NCBI RefSeq assembly: GCF_900103485.1
Contig: NZ_FNHW01000001.1
Coordinates: 2,191,057-2,255,056, forward strand
Source of the DNA: Fictibacillus solisalsi
GTDB lineage: Bacteria > Bacillota > Bacilli > Bacillales > Fictibacillaceae
Direction of reading: 5' to 3'
DNA length: 64,000 bases
The first letter of the stretch is position 1, and each line of letters begins with the position of its first letter. The notes below the pieces were generated by a model, which was not told where the DNA came from, did no database searches, and saw only the letters and a program-made list of their open reading frames with translations. Below are positions 45,333-54,235 of this stretch, in pieces. The translations under genes were made by a program, and so were the position numbers.

Positions 45333-46538
45333 TCAGGATACCGCCTGATCCTCTTTTTGTATGAGCGAATGCAGGGCCTGCTCGAGATCAGCCCAGATGT
45401 CCTGCCATGCTTCCAGCCCTACAGACAGGCGGAGCAAATTTTGGGGAATTCCCATGTTCTCCCGTTCGTGCTCCGGGACTCCCGAATGGGTCATGGTGGC
45501 TGGATGCTGAATCAATGTTTCTGCATCACCAAGACTAACCGCAATTTTAATGAGCTGAAGCTCGTTCATGAGCTGCTGTGCCTCCTCTTTGCCTCCCTTA
45601 ATTCTGAAACTGATCATTCCCCCTGACTTTTTCATTTGCTTACAGGCAATACCATACTGAGAAAAATCCGGATCACCGGGATAAAAAATGCCCTCAACAT
45701 AAGGATGCTGTTTTAAAAGGACGGCAATGTGTTCAGCATTATCACAATGGCGGTCCATCCGCACCGGAAGCGTTTTTATTCCTCTCAGAAGCAGCCAGGC
45801 GTCAAATGGAGACATAATGCCGCCAATGTCTTTTTGTGCGGTGTGGGCAATCTGTTCCATCACCTCTTGGCTGCCAACAGCCACACCCCCCACCACATCT
45901 CCGTGGCCGCATAAATATTTGGTCGCACTGTGAACAACGAGATCACACCCTAATTCCAGCGGCCTCTGCAGGTATGGTGAACAAAATGTATTATCGACAA
46001 TGACTGGGATCCCTTTTTCTTTGGCTATAGTCACCACCATCTCGAGGTCAACCAGCTTCATCGTCGGATTGATTGGGGATTCAATGTAAATCAGTGACGT
46101 ATTTGACAGGATTCCCGTATTGAGCTCTTCTGCGCTTTCCATGGAGAGAAAGGAATGACTGATTCCCAGTCGCTCCTCCATGAATTGCAGTAGTCCGTAC
46201 GTACAGCCATAGACACCTTCTGAACAAAGAATATGCTCCCCGGTTTTCGCAAGTCCCAGCAAAACGGCAGAAACTGCTGCCATCCCGGAAGCAAACGCCA
46301 ATGCTTCCTCACCGCTTTCGAGCACCGCCATTCTTTCTTCGAATTGGCGGACGGTCGGATTTTTCAGCCGGGAGTAGACGTAACCTTCCTCTGCTCCGGC
46401 AAATCTCCGTTCTCCCGTCTCTGCATCCGGAAACACAAAGGTGGAAGTTTGAAAGATGGGCGGGGAAAGACTGCCGCTATGCTCCCTGTCATCATATCCA
46501 GCATGAATCGCGTGCGTCTCAAAATAATTAGACTTCAT
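45333..46538 (-). CDS. Methionine gamma-lyase-like PLP enzyme (Cys/Met metabolism family)
   Basis: The 401-residue protein is a PLP-dependent trans-sulfuration enzyme: PLP-binding K207 in HSATKYLCGHGDVVGG, the Tyr from the neighbouring subunit in YVYSRLKNPT, and Y110-G-C112-T, where the Cys is typical of methionine gamma-lyases (methionine to methanethiol, ammonia and 2-oxobutyrate). Cystathionine gamma-lyase or gamma-synthase are possible alternatives. I chose the ATG at 46538 (MKSNYFETHAIHAGY), with GAGAAGGGG upstream, over seven extra codons. A near-perfect cre site lies in the 5' leader, so glucose should repress it through CcpA. Confidence 0.85.
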   Translation of the reverse strand: MKSNYFETHAIHAGYDDREHSGSLSPPIFQTSTFVFPDAETGERRFAGAEEGYVYSRLKNPTVRQFEERMAVLESGEEALAFASGMAAVSAVLLGLAKTGEHILCSEGVYGCTYGLLQFMEERLGISHSFLSMESAEELNTGILSNTSLIYIESPINPTMKLVDLEMVVTIAKEKGIPVIVDNTFCSPYLQRPLELGCDLVVHSATKYLCGHGDVVGGVAVGSQEVMEQIAHTAQKDIGGIMSPFDAWLLLRGIKTLPVRMDRHCDNAEHIAVLLKQHPYVEGIFYPGDPDFSQYGIACKQMKKSGGMISFRIKGGKEEAQQLMNELQLIKIAVSLGDAETLIQHPATMTHSGVPEHERENMGIPQNLLRLSVGLEAWQDIWADLEQALHSLIQKEDQAVS

Positions 46539-46560
46539 ATATATGCACCCCTTCTCCATT

Positions 46561-46574
46561 TGTAAGCGCTTACT
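46561..46574 (-). promoter_or_regulatory. CcpA cre site before the methionine gamma-lyase gene
   Basis: TGTAAGCGCTTACT matches the cre consensus TGWAANCGNTNWCA at 13 of 14 positions and contains a perfect 12-bp palindrome GTAAGCGCTTAC. It lies between a TATTAT/TATAGT -10-like sequence and the ribosome-binding site, a repressing position. Confidence 0.82.
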
Positions 46575-46669
46575 ATAATAGCTTCTTCTTCAGAAAGGTG
46601 AATCCTCCCCTTCCCTTACTAATGTATTCATCCGTTCAGGCCGATGTCTCCTTTTCTCGAAGGCAGCCC

Positions 46670-46698
46670 TTGACTTCACCTTCAAAAAAACATATACT
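46670..46698 (+). promoter_or_regulatory. Sigma-A promoter of rpsD
   Basis: TTGACT (46670-46675) and TATACT (46693-46698) with a 17-base spacer, about 195 bases before the rpsD start, leaving room for the structured leader. Confidence 0.8.
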
Positions 46699-46735
46699 AT
46701 TCCTTGTGTAAAATAAAGCGGCACTGTGTTCGTCA

Positions 46736-46829
46736 CTTGCTGTTATTTTGTTACATGCCCCTCTGGCATGGTATATCGCGTAGCTTCATGGCTGCTGAAG
46801 TGAAGGTATAGGCCAACAAAATAAACAAG
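46736..46829 (+). promoter_or_regulatory. S4 autoregulatory leader of rpsD
   Basis: A long-range stem joins TTATTTTGTT (46743-46752) to AACAAAATAA (46815-46824), extended by CTTG/CAAG. Inside are a CATGCC-CCTCT-GGCATG hairpin (46754-46770) and a CTTCA/TGAAG hairpin. This matches what is expected of the leader through which S4 represses its own gene in B. subtilis. Confidence 0.78.
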
Positions 46830-46892
46830 TGGAAAGAAAACAGTCACTGTTCTTGTTTTACAAAAACAAAACACGTGAAGGAGGAGTCATTC

Positions 46893-47495
46893 ATGGCTCG
46901 ATATACAGGCTCTACATGGAAGATTTCCCGTCGTTTAGGTATTTCCCTAAGCGGAACTGGAAAAGAATTAGCAAAGCGTCCATACGCTCCAGGACAACAT
47001 GGTCCTAACCAACGTAAAAAACTTTCTGAATACGGTTTACAACTTCAAGAGAAGCAAAAGCTTCGTCATATGTATGGTGTAAACGAGCGCCAATTCCGCC
47101 GCATCTTCAACGACGCTGGCAAAATGGCAGGAATTCATGGTGAAAACTTCATGATCCTACTTGAGTCTCGTTTGGACAGCATCGTTTACCGTCTTGGTCT
47201 TGCCCGCACTCGCCGTGCAGCTCGTCAATTGGTAAACCACGGACACGTTACTGTAAACGGTAAGCGCGTTGATATCCCATCATTCCGCGTTGCAGTTGGT
47301 TCAGTAATCGGTATCCGTGAAAAGTCTCAAAACCTAAGCGCAGTTAAAGAAGCAATCGAAGTAAACAACTTCGTTCCTGACTTCTTGACTTTTGACGAAA
47401 ACAAACTTGAAGGTACATTCACTCGCTTGCCAGAGCGTTCTGAATTGCCAGCTGAAATTTCAGAACAACTTATCGTCGAGTACTACTCTCGTTAA
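46893..47495 (+). CDS. rpsD: 30S ribosomal protein S4
   Basis: It is a primary 16S rRNA-binding protein that starts assembly of the 30S body. The 200-residue protein has the zinc-free S4 N-terminal form ([24 protein letters not shown]) and the S4 RNA-binding domain ([38 protein letters not shown], about 92-129). The ATG at 46893 follows AAGGAGGAG; an in-frame ATG six codons earlier would overlap that site. As in B. subtilis it is separate from the large ribosomal clusters and has a self-binding leader. Confidence 0.98.
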   Translation: MARYTGSTWKISRRLGISLSGTGKELAKRPYAPGQHGPNQRKKLSEYGLQLQEKQKLRHMYGVNERQFRRIFNDAGKMAGIHGENFMILLESRLDSIVYRLGLARTRRAARQLVNHGHVTVNGKRVDIPSFRVAVGSVIGIREKSQNLSAVKEAIEVNNFVPDFLTFDENKLEGTFTRLPERSELPAEISEQLIVEYYSR

Positions 47496-47502
47496 GTTTA
47501 AG

Positions 47503-47535
47503 AAAGCGTTCCGTTTATGCGGGACGCTTTTTTTG
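47503..47535 (+). terminator. Terminator of rpsD
   Basis: AAAGCGTTCC pairs with GGGACGCTTT (one G-U) followed by eight T. Confidence 0.88.
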
Positions 47536-47723
47536 TTGCTTTATATCTGGATAAATGCGGACTGCACCCGTTTATTTTCAATAGTGCATGATTTATTTTT
47601 AAAACAGTAAGTTGATTTTCAATTGTCATACTTTTTTTTCAAAAGAGGCCGATTTGTTTTCAAATCGAATATTCGGGACCGATGAATCTGTTTCGATGCA
47701 ATCTTTCCCGTTTGAAAATTCAA

Positions 47724-47755
47724 AAAACCGGCCACCATTCTGGTGAGCCGGTTTT
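47724..47755 (-). terminator. Terminator of tyrS
   Basis: AAAACCGGC and GCCGGTTTT form a 9-bp stem with an inner CACCA/TGGTG stem. The 190 bases between this hairpin and the rpsD terminator are A/T-rich and hold no ORF or other signal that I can support. Confidence 0.85.
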
Positions 47756-47762
47756 CATCTAT

Positions 47763-49022
47763 TTAGTAGCGGATCAAGAAGTACTTCTTTTTACCACGGC
47801 GGATAACGACAAAGCGGTCATCGATTCGTGAGTCTGCTCCAACAACTTTTTCAAGGTCCTGGCAGCGTTCGCCGTTAATGGAGATCGCTCCGTTTGTGAT
47901 ATCCTCGCGCGCCTGGCGTTTGGAAGGAGAAATCTTGCTTGCCACAAGCAAATCAATGAGTCCGATGTCCCCTTTAGATTCCATTTGAAAGGATGGCACA
48001 TCTTTAAATCCTTGTTCAATTTCAGCTCCGGAAAGCTCGGAAAGCTGACCGCTGAACAAAGCTTCTGAGATTTTGATGGCTTGTTCGAGGGCTGCGTCAC
48101 CGTGAACGAGGGCCGTCAGTTCTTCGGCAAGCGCTTTTTGAGCCGCTCGTTTTTCAGGAGCGCTTTGTACTTGCTCCTCTAGTGCCCCGATCTCTTCTTT
48201 ACTTTTGAATGAGAAGTACTTCAGGAATTTGACGACATCGCGGTCATCCGTGTTGATCCAGAACTGATAGAACTCATACGGTGTGGTTTTTTCCGGATCC
48301 AGCCAGATTGCCCCGCCTTCCGTTTTACCAAACTTGGTTCCATCGCTCTTTGTAACAAGCGGGATTGTCAGACCAAATGCCTTTTCTTCTTCCCCTGCTT
48401 TTCGGATTAGTTCAAGCCCTGCAGTAATGTTCCCCCACTGATCGCTTCCTCCCAGCTGAAGGCGGCAGTCCTTCTGGCGGTATAATTGCAGAAAATCATA
48501 AGATTGCAGAATCATGTACGTAAACTCGGTAAAGGAAATTCCTGCTTCCAAACGGGATTCAACCGATTCTTTCGCGAGCATATAGTTCAGCGGGAAGTAT
48601 TTACCCACATCACGAAGGAAGGTAATCACATCCATGTCCCCGATCCAGTCATAGTTATTGGCAATTTGCGCAGGATTGTTCTCAGCTTCGAAATCCAAAA
48701 ACTTGGAAAGCTGGCCTTTGATGCGCTCGCTCCATTGCTCGACGACACTGGATTCATTTAGTGTGCGCTCCGCCTTTTTTCCGCTCGGATCACCAATCAT
48801 CCCAGTGGCGCCTCCCACCAATGGAATAGGCTGGTGTCCTGCCTGCTGAAGGCGGCGCATCGTCATGATGACGAGAAGATGGCCGACATGCAAACTGTCC
48901 GCTGTCGGGTCAAACCCGCAGTAAAATGCGGTCTTACCGTTGTTCAGTTTTTCTTCCAGACCTTCACGGTCGGTCATCTGGTTAATCAGATTCCGGTATT
49001 CTAAATCTTGCAAGATTCCCAT
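47763..49022 (-). CDS. tyrS: Tyrosyl-tRNA synthetase
   Basis: It charges tRNA-Tyr. The 419-residue class I synthetase has the HIGH-type motif DPTADSLHVGHLL (HVGH), the KMSKS-type motif KFGKTEGG and a C-terminal S4 RNA-binding domain (about 353-419, ISPSKRQAREDITNGAISING). I chose the ATG at 49022 (MGILQDLEYRN), preceded by GAAAGGAGC, over a start nine codons upstream. A T-box leader with a tyrosine specifier controls it. Confidence 0.97.
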   Translation of the reverse strand: MGILQDLEYRNLINQMTDREGLEEKLNNGKTAFYCGFDPTADSLHVGHLLVIMTMRRLQQAGHQPIPLVGGATGMIGDPSGKKAERTLNESSVVEQWSERIKGQLSKFLDFEAENNPAQIANNYDWIGDMDVITFLRDVGKYFPLNYMLAKESVESRLEAGISFTEFTYMILQSYDFLQLYRQKDCRLQLGGSDQWGNITAGLELIRKAGEEEKAFGLTIPLVTKSDGTKFGKTEGGAIWLDPEKTTPYEFYQFWINTDDRDVVKFLKYFSFKSKEEIGALEEQVQSAPEKRAAQKALAEELTALVHGDAALEQAIKISEALFSGQLSELSGAEIEQGFKDVPSFQMESKGDIGLIDLLVASKISPSKRQAREDITNGAISINGERCQDLEKVVGADSRIDDRFVVIRRGKKKYFLIRY

Positions 49023-49062
49023 TAATGTTGCTCCTTTCATTGCATCCAATTAAAAAAGACAA

Positions 49063-49310
49063 ATAAAAAACGCCCCCTGAATAAGGGACGTGATTATCGC
49101 GGTACCACCCTTGTTGAAGGAAAAATCCTTCCACTCGTATCGATTAACGGCTTTTCAACCGGTCTTTGCTACTTTATGTTCACAAAGAAAGCTCCAGGGT
49201 GTACTTCATAATCCGTCTGTGTGCTGGTTTGCAGCGGCCACCAGCTTTCTGAAACAGGGAGACAGTTACTACTCAATTCCTATCTTCGCTTCTTACTTAT
49301 CCAATTAGCA
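49063..49310 (-). promoter_or_regulatory. T-box leader of tyrS, tyrosine specifier
   Basis: The conserved T-box GGGTGGTACCGCG occurs on the minus strand at 49098-49110. A Tyr codon UAC (49201-49203) lies in GAAGUACACC, the expected specifier-loop position, below a stem I region with AGAAAGCTGGTGG. The terminator ACGTCCCTTATTCAGGGGGCGT with a T run ends about 45 bases before tyrS. Uncharged tRNA-Tyr should switch on read-through. Confidence 0.92.
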
Positions 49311-49320
49311 TATATTCTTC

Positions 49321-49349
49321 TTTTTACCATAGCTGAAGGACGATGTCAA
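49321..49349 (-). promoter_or_regulatory. Predicted promoter of the tyrS transcript
   Basis: On the minus strand TTGACA (49344-49349) lies 17 bases from TAAAAA (49321-49326). The -35 box is perfect, the -10 box weak. Confidence 0.5.
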
Positions 49350-49403
49350 TTCCTCTTTCATTGACAAAATTGTACCCTCACTCCCTTCAAACGACAGCGA
49401 ATA

Positions 49404-49412
49404 TGATATAAT
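49404..49412 (+). promoter_or_regulatory. Extended -10 promoter of the penicillin-binding protein gene
   Basis: TGATATAAT is a perfect extended -10 element about 25 bases before the ATG, with a GGGGGG ribosome-binding site following. The -35 region (CTTCAA) is weak. Confidence 0.6.
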
Positions 49413-49437
49413 TAGTCAAATAGGGGGGAATTTACAT

Positions 49438-52320
49438 ATGTCTCATCTAGAGGTAATTAAGGAAAAATGGAGGCGCTTTATCGCCTACCTTAATGAGAAG
49501 AAAATTATCCAGGCCGCCGATAAAACATACACTTTTACATGGAACTTATTTTTAATCATCGTCGTTTTGATCGTACTCGGCGGCTGTCTGGCAGCTGGAG
49601 CCGGGGCAGGCTTTCTGGCTTCACTTGTAAAAAATGAGCCGGTCAGGGCCGAAGCTACCATGAAAGAAGAGATTTACAACTACTCGACGACGAGTATGAT
49701 GTACTTTAATGACAAATCAAAGCTGGGCAACCTTCGGGCGGATCTAAACCGCGACGAAGTATCGTTAAAGAACATCTCTCCTTTTGTTAAAGATGCGGTC
49801 ATCTCAACAGAGGATGAATATTTTTACGACCACGAAGGTGTTGTTCCTAAAGCCATCATACGTGCCGTCATTCAGGAAGTAACCGGTTCGGCAAATCGCT
49901 CGGGAGGAAGTACACTGACCCAGCAGCTGATCAAGAACCAAATCCTGACCAACGAAGTCTCCTTCGACCGGAAAGCAAAAGAAATTCTGCTGGCTCTCCG
50001 TCTGGAGCACTTTTTTACGAAAGAGCAAATTCTCGAAGCATACTTGAATATCGTTCCTTTTGGACGCAGTTCTTCCGGCCACAATGTCGCGGGCATACAG
50101 GCGGCTGCACAAGGGGTTTTTGGTGTGGACGCGAAGAAACTAAATCTTCCGCAAGCCGCGTTCCTCGCGGGAATGCCGCAGAATCCGTTTGTGTATTCTC
50201 CGTTTACGAACAGCGGGGATGTAAAAAAGGATATCAGCGCCGGAACAAACCGTATGAAAACCGTGCTCAAACGGATGCTCACTGCTGAAAAAATCACTCC
50301 AGAGCAGTATGAAAAAGCTATAAAGTATGATGTGAAAAAGCATTTTACGAAGAAAAAGGAAAATTCCTATGAAAAATATCCGTATTTAAGCATGGAAGTC
50401 GAACGGCGTTCAGCGTCCATTTTGGCGGCACAGGCTGCGAAACAAGACGGTAAAAACTATTCCAAGCTGAAGCAGGAGGAAAAGGACGAATACCGCCAGA
50501 ACGCTTATGTGCGGCTTCGCCAGAAAGGCTTGAAAATTTATACCACCATCAATAAAAAGATTTATGATGAAATGGAGAAAACGGCAAAGAACAACTATCT
50601 TTTTGGCTCTCCGCACACAGTGCGCGTCAAAAATGACAAAGGAAAATGGATATATGTCCAGCAGCCCCAGGAAGTAGGATCCATTTTAATCGAAAATAAA
50701 ACGGGAGCGATCCTCAGCTTTGTTGGCGGCCGCGATTATAAACGCGAGCAACTTAACCATGCGACACAGGCACTCCGACAAAATGGTTCAACTATGAAGC
50801 CGCTGCTCGCCTATGCGCCAGCCATTGAAGAAGGAAAAATGCAGCCCGGTTACATTATACCGGACACCCCTTTGACAATAGGTAAATATAATCCGCACAA
50901 CTATGATAACCGGTACCACGGTCTGCTTTCGGCCAGAACTGCGCTCGCCAAATCCTATAATATCCCTGCCCTGAGAAGTTACATGATGGCTGACCACGCC
51001 GATGCGTTCAACCGCCTGGAAAAAATGGGATTCTCAAGTATTGCGGAAGCAGACCGGTCAGCACCTTCAGTTGCCATCGGTGGTCTTACCCACGGAGTAA
51101 CGGTAGAAGAAAATACCAATGCCTTCGCTACCTTCGCGAACCAGGGGAAATTCGTGGATGCATACCTGATCAGCAAGATCGTAGGTAAGGACGGAAAAGT
51201 CGTATATCAGCACAAATCTAAACCCGTTTCTGTCTATTCCCCACAGACGTCATATCTGATTCTTGATATGATGAGAGATGTATTGAAACCAGGCGGGACA
51301 GCAGCGAGCATTCCAGGCAGGCTGAATTTTTCTGCCGACTGGGCAGGTAAGACCGGAACAACTTCCTCCGCGAAGGATTCCTGGTTCGTTGCCACCAACC
51401 CTAACGTAACTCTCGGTGTGTGGCATGGCTATGACAAGCCGGATGCCCTTCCGGCCGGGCAACAGCATATCAGCCAGACGCTGTGGGCTGCTTTTGCGAA
51501 TGATGCCTATAAATACGCGCCTTCACTGATTGCTCCCAGAGAGCGGTTCAGCATGCCGTCTGGAATTGTTAGAAAAGAAATCTGCGGCATTTCCGGAAAG
51601 CTTCCATCTGGTCTTTGCCGAAAAGCCGGATTGGTCACAACCGATTTATTTAATGTGAAATATGCGCCAAATTCGAAAGACAACAGTCTGGATACCGGCC
51701 GATATGTTATTGCAAATGGCAAAAGATACAAAGCGTCAGATTCTACACCAAAAGAGTTTACGAAAAATGGTGTAATGGTCGATGATGAATTATTTAATGG
51801 TGTGGATTTGAAGAAAGCTGCCGGCGTAGATGCCGGAGATCTCCTCCCTGACAAAAGCTTGCCGGAAAACGGCAAAGCGCCTGGTGCCGTCAGCGGAATA
51901 TCCGTTAAAGATGGAAAGCTATCCTGGTCGTCCTCAGGTGAGAGCGATGTGATCGGTTACCGTATCTACCAGGCTTCCGGCACCAGCGGATCTTTTAAGA
52001 AGATTGGTAGCGTGACGTCAGACCAGACCTCCCTGTCAGCCCCTTCAGGTGTACTCTATGTCACCGCAGTGGATATTGCAGGCAAGGAATCGTCTCCGTC
52101 AGAAAAAGTAACATATGGTACGAAAAAACAGGAAACCCCTGATAAAGACAAGAAAAAGGAGGATTCTAAGAAAGAATCCGAAAAACAGACGCAAGAAGAG
52201 CCCAAGAAAGAGAAACCAAAGGACGAGAAACCATCCGAAGAAAAGCCGTCCGACAAGCCAAAGAAGCCATCTGATGAACAGAATACTGATAAAAAGGAAA
52301 CAGAAAACCCCTCGAATTGA
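49438..52320 (+). CDS. Class A penicillin-binding protein with FN3-like domain and charged tail
   Basis: This bifunctional enzyme polymerises and cross-links peptidoglycan at the outer membrane face. The 960-residue protein has a membrane anchor (about 37-60), a GT51 transglycosylase domain (catalytic Glu125 in STEDEYFYDHEGV; GGSTLTQQLIKN), and a transpeptidase domain with S451-T-M-K454, S506-Y-N508 and K638-T-G640. A fibronectin III-like segment (about 815-895, VKDGKLSWSSSGESDVIGYRIY) is followed by a Lys/Glu/Pro-rich tail. It resembles PonA (PBP1) in layout, but PonA is elsewhere in B. subtilis, so this is probably a second PBP1-type enzyme. Confidence 0.93.
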   Translation: MSHLEVIKEKWRRFIAYLNEKKIIQAADKTYTFTWNLFLIIVVLIVLGGCLAAGAGAGFLASLVKNEPVRAEATMKEEIYNYSTTSMMYFNDKSKLGNLRADLNRDEVSLKNISPFVKDAVISTEDEYFYDHEGVVPKAIIRAVIQEVTGSANRSGGSTLTQQLIKNQILTNEVSFDRKAKEILLALRLEHFFTKEQILEAYLNIVPFGRSSSGHNVAGIQAAAQGVFGVDAKKLNLPQAAFLAGMPQNPFVYSPFTNSGDVKKDISAGTNRMKTVLKRMLTAEKITPEQYEKAIKYDVKKHFTKKKENSYEKYPYLSMEVERRSASILAAQAAKQDGKNYSKLKQEEKDEYRQNAYVRLRQKGLKIYTTINKKIYDEMEKTAKNNYLFGSPHTVRVKNDKGKWIYVQQPQEVGSILIENKTGAILSFVGGRDYKREQLNHATQALRQNGSTMKPLLAYAPAIEEGKMQPGYIIPDTPLTIGKYNPHNYDNRYHGLLSARTALAKSYNIPALRSYMMADHADAFNRLEKMGFSSIAEADRSAPSVAIGGLTHGVTVEENTNAFATFANQGKFVDAYLISKIVGKDGKVVYQHKSKPVSVYSPQTSYLILDMMRDVLKPGGTAASIPGRLNFSADWAGKTGTTSSAKDSWFVATNPNVTLGVWHGYDKPDALPAGQQHISQTLWAAFANDAYKYAPSLIAPRERFSMPSGIVRKEICGISGKLPSGLCRKAGLVTTDLFNVKYAPNSKDNSLDTGRYVIANGKRYKASDSTPKEFTKNGVMVDDELFNGVDLKKAAGVDAGDLLPDKSLPENGKAPGAVSGISVKDGKLSWSSSGESDVIGYRIYQASGTSGSFKKIGSVTSDQTSLSAPSGVLYVTAVDIAGKESSPSEKVTYGTKKQETPDKDKKKEDSKKESEKQTQEEPKKEKPKDEKPSEEKPSDKPKKPSDEQNTDKKETENPSN

Positions 52321-52335
52321 TCGAGGGGTTTTTTT
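52304..52335. terminator. Terminator between the PBP gene and acsA
   Basis: AACCCCTCGA pairs perfectly with TCGAGGGGTT, followed by seven T; it includes the PBP stop codon and lies between convergent genes. Confidence 0.9.
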
Positions 52336-52349
52336 GTATCTTTTTTCTT

Positions 52350-54065
52350 TTAATCTTCCATTGTGGACAGGTCGCCTGTCGGAAGGTCGAGCTCCCAGGC
52401 TTTCAATACGCGCCTCATAATTTTACCGCTTCTTGTTTTGGGAAGCTTGTCACGGAATTCTATTTCTCTTGGCGCTGAATGGGCAGCAAGGCCGGATTTT
52501 ACAAATGAACGAATCTCTTCAATCAATTCATCGCTTGGTGAATATCCTTCCCTTAGCGCAATAAACGCCTTGATCACTTCACCGCGTACCGGGTCCGGTT
52601 TGCCGATAACACCCGCTTCTGCAACCGCCGGATGTTCCACGAGCTTGCTTTCCACTTCAAACGGGCCTACACGTTCACCGGACGTCATAATCACATCATC
52701 AATTCTGCCCTGGAACCAGAAATACCCATCCTCATCCATATAGGCCGAGTCGCCGGAAACATACCAGCCGCCTGGTGTAAAATAAGATTCATACTTTTGC
52801 GGATTGTTCCATATGGCCCTCATCATGGACGGCCAGCCTTTCTTAATGGCCAGATTCCCCATTCGGTTTGGCGGAAGCACGTTATCCTGGTCATCGATAA
52901 TGGCCGCTTCAATACCCGGGAATGGTTTCCCCATGGAGCCAGGTTTAATTTCCACTGCCGGATAGTTACTGATCAGCTGGGCCCCTGTTTCTGTCATCCA
53001 CCAGTTATCATGAATTCTAAGATTAAAGACCTTCATTCCCCAACGTACAACTTCAGCATTGAGCGGTTCGCCGACACTCAGCACATGGCGCAGGGAAGAA
53101 AGATCAAAGCGCTTCACAACTTCATCTCCTGCTCCCATCAACATACGGAAAGCCGTTGGTGCACTGTACCAGACGGTTACACCATACTTTTCGATCGTGC
53201 CATACCAATCTTCCGGACTGAAGCGACCGCCGCGGATCACATTGGACGCCCCGTTCAGCCATGGGCCGAAAATACCGTAGGATGTTCCGGTCACCCAACC
53301 AGGATCGGCGGTGCACCAGTACACATCGGAATCTTTCAAATCCAGTACCCATTTGGCTGTCTGGTAATGCTGAATCATTGCATTATGAACATGCAATACG
53401 CCCTTAGGTTTTCCGGTGGACCCGGAGGTATAGTGAAGGATCAAACCGTCTTCGCGGTCTACCCATTCGATATCTAGATGCTTGTCCGCTTTTTCCATCC
53501 TGCTGAAAAAGTCGACATACGGCCCCTCTTCTTTCACATCCTCCCCTACTAGAACAACATGCTTGAGATGAGGCAGTTCGCTTACAGGTACTCGCTCCAG
53601 GAGCTGAGGAGTGGTAATGAGTACTTTGGCCTCACTGTCTTCCAAGCGGTCCCTGACAGCGCCCTCCATGAATGCTTCAAATAACGGGCCGACGATCGCT
53701 CCAACTTTTACCGTACCCAAAAGTGCAAAGTACAGCTCGGGAGAACGAGGCATAAAAATAAACACCCTGTCCCCTTTTTCAACATCAAGCTGACGGAGCA
53801 TGTTCCCTGCCCGGTTGGACATTTCCTTCAGATCACGGAATGTGTATTTTTCATCTCTTTTTTGATCTGAAAAATAAAGAGCGACTTTATTTTTTCTGTG
53901 CCCTTCCGCATGCCTGTCCACTGCTTCATAGGCCAGATTGACCCGCCCCGTTTCATACCAGGAGAATTCTTTTTCAACTTCGGTCCAGTTAAATGCATCA
54001 TATGCTGTTTGATAATCTTCCAGGTTAAAATTACCTTTGATACTAGGAAGCGCTTCCACCTTCAT
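52350..54065 (-). CDS. acsA: Acetyl-CoA synthetase
   Basis: It activates acetate to acetyl-CoA through acetyl-AMP. The 571-residue ANL enzyme has ILHYTSGSTGKPKG (P-loop), WWMTETGAQLI, YVSGDSAYMDEDGYFWFQGRIDDVI and the C-terminal LPKTRSGKIMRR. K548 in this last motif is the residue whose acetylation by AcuA inactivates the enzyme in B. subtilis. An ATG start has AGGAGGAG upstream. It is divergent from acuABC, which encodes the acetylating and deacetylating proteins. It is shorter than the 650-residue enteric Acs, as in Bacillus. Confidence 0.96.
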   Translation of the reverse strand: MKVEALPSIKGNFNLEDYQTAYDAFNWTEVEKEFSWYETGRVNLAYEAVDRHAEGHRKNKVALYFSDQKRDEKYTFRDLKEMSNRAGNMLRQLDVEKGDRVFIFMPRSPELYFALLGTVKVGAIVGPLFEAFMEGAVRDRLEDSEAKVLITTPQLLERVPVSELPHLKHVVLVGEDVKEEGPYVDFFSRMEKADKHLDIEWVDREDGLILHYTSGSTGKPKGVLHVHNAMIQHYQTAKWVLDLKDSDVYWCTADPGWVTGTSYGIFGPWLNGASNVIRGGRFSPEDWYGTIEKYGVTVWYSAPTAFRMLMGAGDEVVKRFDLSSLRHVLSVGEPLNAEVVRWGMKVFNLRIHDNWWMTETGAQLISNYPAVEIKPGSMGKPFPGIEAAIIDDQDNVLPPNRMGNLAIKKGWPSMMRAIWNNPQKYESYFTPGGWYVSGDSAYMDEDGYFWFQGRIDDVIMTSGERVGPFEVESKLVEHPAVAEAGVIGKPDPVRGEVIKAFIALREGYSPSDELIEEIRSFVKSGLAAHSAPREIEFRDKLPKTRSGKIMRRVLKAWELDLPTGDLSTMED

Positions 54066-54164
54066 CTGTCAATCTCCTCCTATGCCAATAAATATATACA
54101 TACTAAGTATATCATATAGGTTCAAAATTTTTAAATTTATTAGAATTGTCAAATCTGACCGGCT

Positions 54165-54178
54165 TGAAACCCCTTACA
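54165..54178 (+). promoter_or_regulatory. Possible cre site in the acsA-acuABC intergenic region
   Basis: TGAAACCCCTTACA fits the cre consensus except that the central G is C. It lies on or beside the -35 region of acuA. CcpA control of acsA and acuABC is established in B. subtilis; this particular site is inferred. Confidence 0.5.
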
Positions 54179-54200
54179 AACCTTTTTCGTTATGTATAAT
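54174..54200 (+). promoter_or_regulatory. Predicted promoter of acuABC
   Basis: A perfect TATAAT (54195-54200) is preceded by TTACAA (54174-54179) at the short spacing of 15 bases, or CTTACA at 16 bases. Confidence 0.5.
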
Positions 54201-54235
54201 GGAAGTAGTTGAATTTTTACATGGGTGGTGTATAC

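Noticed and set aside
46560-46680. SAM or other methionine riboswitch before the methionine gamma-lyase gene
   Set aside because: The leader is too short and contains a cre palindrome, not the conserved SAM-box motifs.
52632-53477. 281-codon plus-strand frame opposite acsA
   Set aside because: Entirely antisense to acsA, His/Phe-rich, no domain and no ribosome-binding site.
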